Assembly (NCBI GenBank): GCA_947179485.1
Contig: OX359246.1
Coordinates: 2,232,001-2,296,000 of the forward strand
Length of the DNA stretch: 64,000 nucleotides
Reading direction: 5' to 3'
Source: Allacma fusca
Lineage: Eukaryota > Arthropoda > Collembola > Symphypleona > Sminthuridae
The notes below the pieces were generated by a model that was not told where the DNA came from, ran no database searches, and was given only the letters and a program-made list of their open reading frames with translations. The translations under genes and the position numbers were made by a program. This document shows positions 42,171-50,984 of this stretch, piece after piece. Numbering within the stretch: position 1 is the stretch's first letter; each line of letters opens with the position of its first letter.

Positions 42171-45100
42171 CTATATATTTACTCCGTATTGTAAGTCATC
42201 AAGCCAATTGACTGTACCTTGACTTGTGGTTGGAGTTGTTGTTACTCGAGATGGTCCTGCTACTGCTGAATTTGGTCTGACGGGGACAGCTGGAGCTGTC
42301 GGTGTCGTTGGTCGGTTCGCTGACCTGGTTATAAACCTTCCAGTTGGTCTAACTGGTACTGCAAAAGTCGTTGCTGCGCGTGTCGTAGATGCAGGTGTTG
42401 CTGTCCGTGACCTTAGGGTGTCACCTTGGACGTATGACTCGTTGCTTCTAGATGTTTGTTCCGAAGGTGGTGGTTGGGGTGCTGTTACAAGCTCTCCACC
42501 TTCTATGATGGTCCTGTCGTTGTTGGTTGCTCGTTGCAGGATGTCTCGACCTCGTAAACTGTGGCGGTGTATACCTGTGCGTCCTATCGGTAGGCTGTTA
42601 TATAACGAGCCTCTCGGTGATTGATAGACAGTAAATCTGTCTTGGGGTCTAAATGCCTGATAGTAAGTACCTGTGTCAGAATTTCTGATGGTATTTGCGA
42701 TAGTTAATGACGGATTCTGTTCTCTTAGTTGTCTCCCTACTTGCACCAACGTTCTTAAAGCTGTTTCACTAACGTCAAGTGGCGGTGCTCGCAACGCGTG
42801 CACGGGGGGATGTACGTAGATTCGACCTCCCGGCGACTGGTAAACTCGGTGTACCAGTTGCTCGTTGTTGTTTGCCTGGGTGGAATCTGTGTTGACGTAC
42901 AACCTTGTTGTCGTTAAATCCCTCTTAACGTTAGCCTGTGATGTACTACCAATTTGGGTGGTCTCGACCTCCTCAGTTGGTGTCTCCAATTCGTCTTGGG
43001 TGGGTTGTGGCCTAAATTGCAGGTTAGGTTGAGTTGGTCTGTTCCTTGGCGTATTTTCCGTTGAAACCTGTCTATTCTGACTGGTTGGTGAGATGTGTAC
43101 TGGGTTAATTTGCTGTGTTATCTCGTGAGAGTTGCTGTGTCGGCTTGACTGCCCTCTTTCACCTGTTGCAGGTGTTGAGCGACAGGAATTACTGGACCTC
43201 GGGGTCACTCTCGGTTGTGCCGTAGAGCTCCCTGCTGGTGTCTGATTACCTGTCTGGACTGTAGGTGATGTCGTGGGTGCTCTAGGGCTACCCTTCTGTA
43301 TGGCTGTCTCGCAACGGCTGTTGCTTGGTCTCTCACGTATCGTAATTCCCTGTGGACTGGTCCTGGGATTTAAGTTGCTGTTTTCCTCAGCACTATTTAC
43401 CCTGTAATGTCTTCTCACCGATTTCTGGAAAAGCTGTGACCTAGGTGATGAGTAATCTACCGGGTTACTATCCGTTACCTGGTTACTTGGTCTGAGATGG
43501 TCACGATCGGAGTTACTCGACTTCCGATTTCGAGGGGTTGTTAAACCTGCTTGAAGTGTCGCTGAGGCTATTGCCTGGGCTATAGCCTTGTTGATTGAGC
43601 TTGAGCTGGTATTTAAGCTTTCGGGTGAAATCCTTCGTGACGTAACGGGTTGTACTGTAGGTTCGCCTGAGATGGTCCTTAGCGTAGATCTAGATGCTGG
43701 TTCTAATAAACCCGTAACCGGATTCCGTGTTACTGGTGGGTTTCTTCGGTCGTACCTAAGGTACCTGCTAATGATGTCGTCAGCGCTGGAGTCGATTACG
43801 CTTTGTTGGGTGGTCCCGTTGTTATTTGAATCTTGTTCTGGACCTGGCCTACTCTCGTCGCTGACTCGCCTTTCTTGTCGTTGTTGACCAAATTCTAGAT
43901 TTTCACTAAGTCTTCCGGATTGTATCACGGTCGTGTACCTAGGTGTATCGTTGAAGAAAATCTGGCTATCCTGGTGTGCCTGATGACTTCTCAACGACAA
44001 TACCCGGTGCTCTAAAAGGTTTCGGATGACGTCTGTGGGGATGAAAATGTTGTCCCTGACGTTCCGACCGTACTCGAAGGCACGTGTACGTAACACTTCC
44101 CTTTCTTCCCTATTCGGATCTCTGTTATTGTCCCGTCTGTGGGTGACTTCAGCTAATCTAAGGAAAAAATGTGTCCACTGGACTGTACCTGTATAAAGAT
44201 TTTGAGCTAACCTGTGATACACCTCTATCAGTTGTCCTTCCAATCCTCGGACTACCAGAAAATTTTCCACTGAGTTCCGTTGGAAGCCTGCGGTGGTCAC
44301 TAGTTGTTGAAACGATCCCGCTGGTACTATCACACCTGTACCTGTCACTAACTGTACGAAATTTTCTTCCACCCTTTGGATGTTATCTTGCCCTTCTCTG
44401 ATCGGTGGTAATTGATCCTCGACTGGGCCTTCCTGTTCTGTAGACTCAGACACCCGGCTGAGTGTCCTTTGAAAGCCTATATCTCCTCTATTGGAAAATC
44501 CTGGAGATGGTCTTGATAGGAACCTATCTCGCACAAGTTGTTGTATGTCTGGTTGTTGAGAAACTGTAGTATTCGACTGTGAAGCCTTACGGTGGTCGCT
44601 GATGCTTAAGTTTGATAACTGCTGATTTAATTGAGTAGTGACCTGGTCACGATCACTCCCTATACTGTTATTGGTACGTGGTACTCCTGTTGGTGAGTCA
44701 CCTTGTTCACTCTGTTCGGTTGACTCGTCCGATTGAGTTATTGCTAAATTGTCCCTAAATGATGAGTGTGTACTGAGATTCCCTTGCTGGATAATCTCTG
44801 GTGTACTTGTTGCTATAGCTATTGGTCTGTTGGAATCCTCCAAATCATCCAATTCCGTTGAGCTTTGCTGATTAACCTGTTGTTCAGTTTGTCCAGTAGC
44901 TTTGCTGCACATTCCTTGACTTTGTACATCCTGTTGGGATTGTATGCTCGTGTCTTGAGGAATGTCTCCGTTGCCAACTGGGTTTGTCAGGTTGCTGACA
45001 ACCACATTGTTGGGTGATTCATTGGTCACATCTTCCATCTCACTTTCTGGAGTTGCGAATCCTTGCTCGCCCTCCCCTACGCTTGTATGGTTGCTTCCGG

Positions 45101-45809
45101 GATCCGTGAGAATTTCAAATGATGACATGGCAGCGCTACTAGTTGGTCTTTCCTCAGGTTGATTGAATTGCGACAAGATTTCCTTGATCGTGGGGTCAGC
45201 ATCGTGACTGACAAAAACCATGTCTCCTCTAGCATTTAGCATGAATTCGCCTGTGGCCTCAACCTCCTGGTCTTGTTGGACCTGTTGGCCCTCCAGGTTG
45301 GTTACCTCGAGGTCGCGTAATTCTCGTTGCATAGCTAGTCTATGGAGATTTTGTCCTTGCACCACCTTTGTTTTTGAAAACTTTGGTGTTTGTGCTGTCG
45401 ATACTGTTGGTGTTCGTTTAGGACTGGTTGTCGTACCTGTTACAGGTGTTGACACCGTGTCCAAGAACACATCCATGCTTTCATCATTATTGTCAGGATT
45501 ATCTCCGTGCCCCGTGGCCTGCGAGCCCGATGGACTTTGTGCAGATAATGCCAAGGTTGTACTGCCGGATTCTTCCATGACTGTAGATGTCGAAGCTGAA
45601 GACGTTGAAGAGAGGTCTACACCTGCCGTTGCTGTATTAGCTTTGGCTTTCGCTGCTTTCCTCTCCTCTTTCCTACGGGCGAGGATTTCCTCCAAGCCTG
45701 TTTCATTCTGTGGTACTGGTCCTGCCGATCGCGTAGTCCTTCGAGATGGTATTGAAGGTGCAGGTGGTGGTTCCCTTCTTGATGGATGTTGGTTCTTTTC
45801 GGGTTCCAT
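42171..45809 (-). CDS. Long N-terminal Gag region, 1212 codons
   Basis: This is the first long ORF after the leader. Most of it is low-complexity (Ser, Thr, Gln, Asn, Arg, Pro-rich) and predicted to be disordered. A more ordered, hydrophobic and helix-like block lies at about residues 480-610 (around FVQLVTGTGVIVPAGSF and HFFLRLAEVTHRR). It ends at an amber stop (TAG at 42171-42173), after which the same frame stays open to 41676 and runs into the capsid-like region. I recognise no domain. Its place before capsid and nucleocapsid argues that it is the N-terminal part of Gag. The length is far beyond a normal matrix domain. Confidence 0.7.
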   Translation of the reverse strand: MEPEKNQHPSRREPPPAPSIPSRRTTRSAGPVPQNETGLEEILARRKEERKAAKAKANTATAGVDLSSTSSASTSTVMEESGSTTLALSAQSPSGSQATGHGDNPDNNDESMDVFLDTVSTPVTGTTTSPKRTPTVSTAQTPKFSKTKVVQGQNLHRLAMQRELRDLEVTNLEGQQVQQDQEVEATGEFMLNARGDMVFVSHDADPTIKEILSQFNQPEERPTSSAAMSSFEILTDPGSNHTSVGEGEQGFATPESEMEDVTNESPNNVVVSNLTNPVGNGDIPQDTSIQSQQDVQSQGMCSKATGQTEQQVNQQSSTELDDLEDSNRPIAIATSTPEIIQQGNLSTHSSFRDNLAITQSDESTEQSEQGDSPTGVPRTNNSIGSDRDQVTTQLNQQLSNLSISDHRKASQSNTTVSQQPDIQQLVRDRFLSRPSPGFSNRGDIGFQRTLSRVSESTEQEGPVEDQLPPIREGQDNIQRVEENFVQLVTGTGVIVPAGSFQQLVTTAGFQRNSVENFLVVRGLEGQLIEVYHRLAQNLYTGTVQWTHFFLRLAEVTHRRDNNRDPNREEREVLRTRAFEYGRNVRDNIFIPTDVIRNLLEHRVLSLRSHQAHQDSQIFFNDTPRYTTVIQSGRLSENLEFGQQRQERRVSDESRPGPEQDSNNNGTTQQSVIDSSADDIISRYLRYDRRNPPVTRNPVTGLLEPASRSTLRTISGEPTVQPVTSRRISPESLNTSSSSINKAIAQAIASATLQAGLTTPRNRKSSNSDRDHLRPSNQVTDSNPVDYSSPRSQLFQKSVRRHYRVNSAEENSNLNPRTSPQGITIRERPSNSRCETAIQKGSPRAPTTSPTVQTGNQTPAGSSTAQPRVTPRSSNSCRSTPATGERGQSSRHSNSHEITQQINPVHISPTSQNRQVSTENTPRNRPTQPNLQFRPQPTQDELETPTEEVETTQIGSTSQANVKRDLTTTRLYVNTDSTQANNNEQLVHRVYQSPGGRIYVHPPVHALRAPPLDVSETALRTLVQVGRQLREQNPSLTIANTIRNSDTGTYYQAFRPQDRFTVYQSPRGSLYNSLPIGRTGIHRHSLRGRDILQRATNNDRTIIEGGELVTAPQPPPSEQTSRSNESYVQGDTLRSRTATPASTTRAATTFAVPVRPTGRFITRSANRPTTPTAPAVPVRPNSAVAGPSRVTTTPTTSQGTVNWLDDLQYGVNI

Positions 45810-46189
45810 ACCTGTAAACGTCCTAACTTTTTCTGGATGGGCTGAAAAATGCTAAGGCGTTTCGTAGAGTTTGGTTTTATGAATTGTTTTGACGGTTGTG
45901 AGAGTTCTTTTGTCAATTCCAATCCTGAAAACCTTCTTAAAACTTATGCCAAATTTCAACTTAAACCGTTTCCTAAAATTTTGCCTTGTATGTCTATGCT
46001 ATTTTAATCCTAGTTTTAAAACTTAATTGTGCCAATTGGTGATGATAACCTGGAAAAGAAATTTTCTGTGCTTATAACCTAAGTGTTCAAACCCTGAACA
46101 TCCCTAACCTTAGCTGTGAATTGTCTTAAACTTTAATCTCTGTAATCCTAACGTTTCCAATGAGTACCTCCTGGTGTTACCACCTGAAT
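45810..46189 (-). other. Leader next to the first ATG
   Basis: Sequence between the TAAGTTTAAG repeat and the Gag ATG. Short alternative ORF starts overlap the Gag start in another frame and do not look coding. Nothing else is recognised. Confidence 0.4.
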
Positions 46190-46410
46190 TTCCTTAAAAC
46201 CTAAACTTTTCTAGTCTTAATTCCGCTAAAACTTATCTTCCTTAAACTTATCCCTTCCTTAAACCCTAACTGCTCTTAAACTTAATTCCCTTAAAACTTA
46301 AACTCCTTTAAACTTAAACTTCTCTAAACTTAGTCTCCTTAACCTTATCGTCCTTAAAACTTAACGCTCTTAAACTTACTCACCTTAAAACTTAACCTTC
46401 TTAAAATAAC
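46190..46410 (-). repeat. Degenerate TAAGTTTAAG repeat in the leader
   Basis: Over about 220 bp the plus strand repeats cttaaactta, ttaaaactta and related words roughly a dozen times at 12-20 nt spacing (TAAGTTTAAG in sense). It sits between the hairpin array and the first ORF. Confidence 0.6.
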
Positions 46411-46466
46411 TTATTTGCAATGGCTAGTTGCGTCTAACTCCTTAAACTATCAGTCTTATTGTCAAT

Positions 46467-48226
46467 CAACACTCCTCACATTCGGGCCGGTGTTGCCTAA
46501 ATTCCCTAAATACTCCTGTAATGATTCCTAGAATTAATAAGGACTGTATTCCTCGCTACTAATTACCCTTCTGCCCCAAAGGATATGTTTCGCGTCCTAA
46601 TTCGTACCTAAGAACTTCCTTGCACCGATCCTACCATCAGCAAGGCTTGTATCTGTTGTTAGACAGCAAAAACTGAAAGCACCAGAATTTACTGAATTCC
46701 TATCCCTATAACCAACTCTCAAAAGCCATGAGCCTGTGGTTTCTTATGCCAAATCTCTCTACTCTAGCAAAATCCTTCGAGAATGGCTAATCTTATGATG
46801 CACTCAAAACCATGAGTCATCTATGGAAGAAGTAATAAATATGAAAGTCCCTATGTATGGCCATAGCTGGAAACCGCATACATAGATTTTAAAGTGAACA
46901 TCCGTGCTTTGGAGTGTCCCCTGTTATCCTATCCACTAAACCATGGACCTCCTTACTAGTAATAGTCATTGCTGTTACCTATCCGCTAGCTTGGGCACCT
47001 TACAAACATATACCTATATCGGTGCGTCAATCATAGCCTCTCCGATTACCTCTAGTAGGTCACAGGCTTATCGGTACTTTTGTCGGCACTCCATCCGATC
47101 ACCTCCGTGCTTGGAATGACTCGAACCCTACTAAACCATAAGGTTCCTCCTAATCTTCCTAGCCTCTCGGATTCTACGTGTACTAAAACTTATATACGAC
47201 AATGATTCCGCTCACATTTCGGCCCTTGAATCCCTAAACTACGTAGATGAGAATTTTCTTATATGTATGCTTATGTACTATGCCAATGTGTCCACGCTCA
47301 ATGTACCTCGGCCCTTTGGACTAAATTTTGTTCAAACCTTACTTAAACTGTCCTAATCACCTCGGTGCTCATATTCGGCCCTCCCGATCTAATTTTGTTC
47401 TCCTTACATACTATAATCTTTAGATGGTCTGATCTACCTATGCTCTCTAACTGAGCTGTATAGGTTTTGATTTGCAAACTGACTAACTGAAATCTGATAT
47501 GCTCCGTGCTCACATTCGGCCTTCCGGATTAACTTTAAAGTCCTAATATTTGCCAAAACCATGACAACTTATGTCCTAATTACCCAGCGCTCAACCGGCA
47601 CTTCTGGTGGAAATGGAAAGATGGAAGAAGAAAAGATGTTTGTGAAAAGTTTATGATAGGTCCTATTGTTACCCGTGTAAACCTACACATCAGGTAAAGA
47701 AAGTAATTTTCAGCGAAAGGGTTTTAATTGGGTTTTGCCCCCTACCAATGGGGCTCTTAATTACGTAATTTGGAGATAAAGAATCTAAAGACATTTGCGC
47801 TCAATCCCGGCCCTTCAAATGTGCTTATATTAGAAGGAGAAAGAGATGTAGAGAAAGAAGAGAGTGAAAAATATTTTTTTGAGTTATTTACTGAAAGATA
47901 GATCATATTTTTGCTTTAAACTAAGCTTGGAAAGTGAATTTTGAGAGTCTTGTATTAATAAAAAAATGTCCTAATTAATTGAAAGATTTTAATTGTGTTT
48001 TGGGTTCCTATCCCCTAGCCTGGGGTTTCCCAAAACTTAGAAAGGTAATTTGAAGAATTAAAAGAATTTCAACGCTCAAAAACGGCCCTTTTGAAATTAG
48101 GAACTTAAACTTACGAAGAGAAAGATTACTATTTTACTGCGCACAAGAACGGCACTTCAGCCGGAATAGTTCCCTTTACAATACGAACACTGTTTATGCC
48201 TACGCTCAAAACCCGGCCCTTTAGGC
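46467..48226 (-). promoter_or_regulatory. Array of ten hairpins with a conserved GGGCCG...TGAGCG core
   Basis: Ten sites share, in sense, stem-AAGGGCCG-N(2-8)-TGAGCG-stem'. Positions with stem length: 46467-46495 (6 bp), 47204-47232 (5), 47290-47321 (5), 47362-47387 (4), 47503-47528 (4), 47584-47607 (4), 47791-47822 (7), 48065-48098 (8), 48137-48160 (3), 48198-48226 (5). Stem sequences differ at every site yet stay complementary (ACATTTG/CAAATGT, AATTTCAA/TTGAAATT, GTCCA/TGGAC, GCCTA/TAGGC), which is covariation. The core keeps GGCC, a self-complementary tetramer, at most sites. Packaging or dimerisation of the genomic RNA is my inference from the leader position. Confidence 0.7.
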
Positions 48227-48784
48227 GTCTAAAAAGATAGAAGAAGACTTATTTTACTGGAAGAAGCTAATTTTGGTGAAAATTTGTTATGCACGTACAC
48301 CTACTATGTACTCTGAAAACCACAAAATACATATACATATATGCGCAATTTTCTAATTTGAACATATGATTTGTCTCTAAACTCTGGTTAATTACTCCTG
48401 AATATTAGCTACGCCTCGTAACTACATTACAAAATTAATATGCTCCTAAACATGAAATTCATGAACCTTAAAGAAAATAGTATTACCTTATTGGACGTCC
48501 TCTTCCCCTAATTTTCCGGTTGGAAAGAGTCCCAATTTCACTAGCACTTAAAATAATATTTCTGGCCACAAAATAGTTCTTTTTCTAGTGCCGCACTAGG
48601 ACTTCTGAACTGTTATTTGAATCCGCGCGTGATGATAATGGCCAAATTTTCTTTCTTGAGGTAACATTGTTGCATGTTATGACTGCCTTTCACGAGAATT
48701 TTCGGGTGGCCCTGGAGAGAAATGAGATATCTTCTCCTTATCGAGCCCCATACTTCCATCCCATGAATTTTGTTTGACTCACGA

Positions 48785-48866
48785 CCTTACTTGCTACAAA
48801 GTTCGGTCTTATGTCACAGGGTCATCCGCAGGTCCCCGACCTACGGATCCTCCGGGTCCTTACCAA
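48785..48866 (-). promoter_or_regulatory. Leader start: splice-donor-like sites and a strong hairpin
   Basis: In sense, TTG|GTAAGG (donor at 48863/48864) and CAA|GTAAGG (48790/48791) match the donor consensus just after the 5' LTR. Between them, 48824-48848 folds into an 11-bp hairpin, ATCCGTAGGTC-GGG-GACCTGCGGAT. Its only non-Watson-Crick pair is a G-U in the minus-strand RNA (C-A on the other strand), which favours a role in the sense transcript. The layout resembles retroviral leaders, where a stem-loop and the major splice donor are adjacent. Confidence 0.55.
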
Positions 48867-48896
48867 ATAAAACCCGAAGGCCTGGCAGAAACATCA
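48865..48896 (-). promoter_or_regulatory. Primer-binding region, primer not recognised
   Basis: In sense the bases after the 5' LTR read TGATGTTTCTGCCAGGCC. They do not begin with the TGG that would pair with a tRNA CCA end. The nearest TGG is about 31 nt downstream (TGGTAAGGACCCGG). The primer could be an internal tRNA segment, a tRNA lacking a match here, or self-priming. Confidence 0.4.
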
Positions 48897-49478
48897 TGTT
48901 ACAGTTCTATCACCCGGGTATTGATGTTGTGTGGGTAATAGACAATGTAGCCTAGGTTCGGGCGTTCCATTCCCCTGAATTATGGTTTCGATGTTGGTGA
49001 AACTCATGAATAAATGGAACTATTGATTCTGTTGTGTAAGTTCATTATTTAATTGATTGAGCCAATTTATTGTTCCTAGAACTGATACAATTTACACTGA
49101 ACAATTAACATTTAACACAAAATAGAATTTGAAGTCTGAATCTCTTCTTCCTGAAATTCTCCGAATTTCATGTTGCCCCGCTTGCTACCTGTGGAGATCC
49201 ATCCCGGAGGGAATGGACTCTAGGTGCGGCTCCTCTTGATGTTGCTTGCTTGAAGTCGAGATTAGAACTTGTACTTACTCTACGTGTCTTAATCTAAATC
49301 TAATCTTATCCTATTCTTAGTTTATTGTTTATTAAATAATCTGAATCATTTCCTTTCCTTTTCTTATAATTATGTTTGGTCAGCGTTTGGCGTCACGTAG
49401 CCTCTGCTTACGACCTTCCAAACTATTTGCTGACTTAGATTATGCTTATTCTAGTCTATTTATAATATATCCGTAACA
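48897..49478 (-). repeat. 5' LTR (sense on the minus strand)
   Basis: 582 bp. In sense it starts TGTTACGGATATATTATAAATAG and ends CTGTAACA. The TATA-like TATAAATAG is only about 15 nt from the LTR start, so if used, U3 would be unusually short. AATAAA occurs in the R/U5 part as TTTAATAAACAATAAAC. Compared with the 3' LTR it has two substitutions, at 48913 and 49025; the second turns a late AATAAA into AATCAA. Confidence 0.95.
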
Positions 49479-49482
49479 ATAT

Positions 49483-50984
49483 CTACCATTGAAATTGCAT
49501 TCTATTCACAGAAAGGTATTCCCCCAAATCGAATTTGAAAGACATTTCCACAGTTTTGTGTTAAGGTATTTCAAACTCTGTCAATGGCCAGGTTTCGGAC
49601 ATTAGGTCTGCTGACATCTGACAAAATTTAATTCCCATCTCCATTTTACAAACCGCGAGGTATCCTTGTAATGAGTATACATAAATGTTGATGTGTTATT
49701 AAATAAGAAGGGTTATTAACTATGTTATGAAATATTAACGAAATTAAATATTAACAGTGTATAAATTGATTACTCACAATCAGATCAAACGCTAAAATTT
49801 ATTGTTATGTCAGTTCAAGTTCAAGGTTCAATCTCCTAGTTCCTAGTCCATTTAGGAATACGAATTTATTCTTAAGGATTTTTTTCCGCCGTCCATTCAT
49901 CTATAAATTTACTTACATCAATCATTAATAATTTGAATAATAAAATTGGATGCTGCAAATGTTTAGCACACACTTCTAAACAGGCGTGGATTTATGGGGT
50001 GGTCTATGAAGCAAATTTTTTATTTTCCTGGCCACAATAACTTTGTATAAGTAAGTATAATGACAGTATTGTCTCCTTAATATTATAGAAACTGCTCTTT
50101 AAAGATTAATGTTATTAATTTAGAAATCTCTGGCAATTCCAGATAGAAATACTTTGCAAGACATACGCACATGTATTGGCAATATGTAAAGTTATTTTTT
50201 TCTGTTTTTTGTGATTTAAATAAGGGCCAATAATTGCAATAGCTACAAAATCATCTTGCAAATGCTACTAGCAAAAAAGGGTAAATGCGGCTCAAACGTA
50301 TGTCGAGATCGTATATAACCTTACATTCAATGGATATTTGAACTTCCAATCCTTGGCTTTCACGAGGGAAATTTTAAAAAAGTTCACCCATATTTTCTCG
50401 ATTTTTGCACGGATATTTTGCCAGATTAAAAATTTTGGCCTGCCCATACAAATTTTCAAATGCCCCAATTTAGTAAATTCAACGGTTTCCGGGAATAATA
50501 TGAAAAGCACAAAGCCTTGTCATTCAAAATTTTACCAAAGCCAGAAAATTGGCCCAGACGGGTAAGACCAGATTTATTACAACACTCAAAATATCAATCT
50601 TGCATAAAGTCCCTAATTGTATTCAAAGTAACTAATCAAAATGGGGTGCATATATATTTCAGTAATTGAATATAAATTTGGAAAAAACCACTTAAAAACC
50701 CAGAAACAGCCACAATCGACTGGAAATTATAAGCATGGCGTTGGCAATAAAATTTCAAGAAGAAATAAAAGTCGTCAAGTCGGGGAAATGATAGGATCTG
50801 TTATGATGCCATAACAAGGCTTATTTGCTAAAAACATTAAAAATTGAAAATTTTACTGAGCTCCGCCAAAACCGCTGAACAGAACGGCGGTTAAATGGGA
50901 TTTTTTCCAAGCCGTAATAAAATAAATTGCCTTGTCTATGAATTTGAGAGAGACTGACCGTCGACAAGGCTTGTTGTACAAAGG
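49483..50984. other. Intergenic, upstream of the zinc-finger gene
   Basis: AT-rich. No coding ORF or repeat with visible ends. The region presumably contains the promoter of the gene starting at 50985, but no TATA or other element can be assigned. Confidence 0.4.

Larger units (their letters stand above)
22073..49478 (-). mobile_element. Giant Ty3/gypsy LTR retrotransposon, 27.4 kb
   Basis: Two 582-bp LTRs (TGTTAC...GTAACA, 580/582 identical) bound the element, with a 4-bp target duplication, ATAT, at 22069-22072 and 49479-49482. All long coding frames are on the minus strand. The order PR, RT, RNase H, IN and the GPF motif after integrase place it in Ty3/gypsy. A polypurine tract abuts the 3' LTR. 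The usual animal member is 5-10 kb. This copy gains length from a 3.1-kb leader, a 1212-codon N-terminal Gag region, a Pol spacer, five coiled-coil mini-ORFs, a 2183-codon ORF, a small membrane-protein ORF and a 2.65-kb 3' region. LTR identity points to a recent insertion. Three in-frame stops and two frame changes interrupt gag-pol, so this copy is either recoded or non-functional. Confidence 0.95.

Noticed and set aside
46467-48226. CRISPR-like array or tRNA genes
   Set aside because: The conserved part is internal to hairpins with changing stems, the spacing is irregular, the context is a eukaryotic retroelement, and no cloverleaf fits.
22073-49478. Copia, BEL or DIRS element, or an endogenous retrovirus of vertebrate type
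   Set aside because: Integrase lies after RNase H (not copia); there are simple LTRs and a DDE integrase (not DIRS); RT reads YLDD with gypsy-like surroundings and GPF after integrase, and the target duplication is 4 bp.
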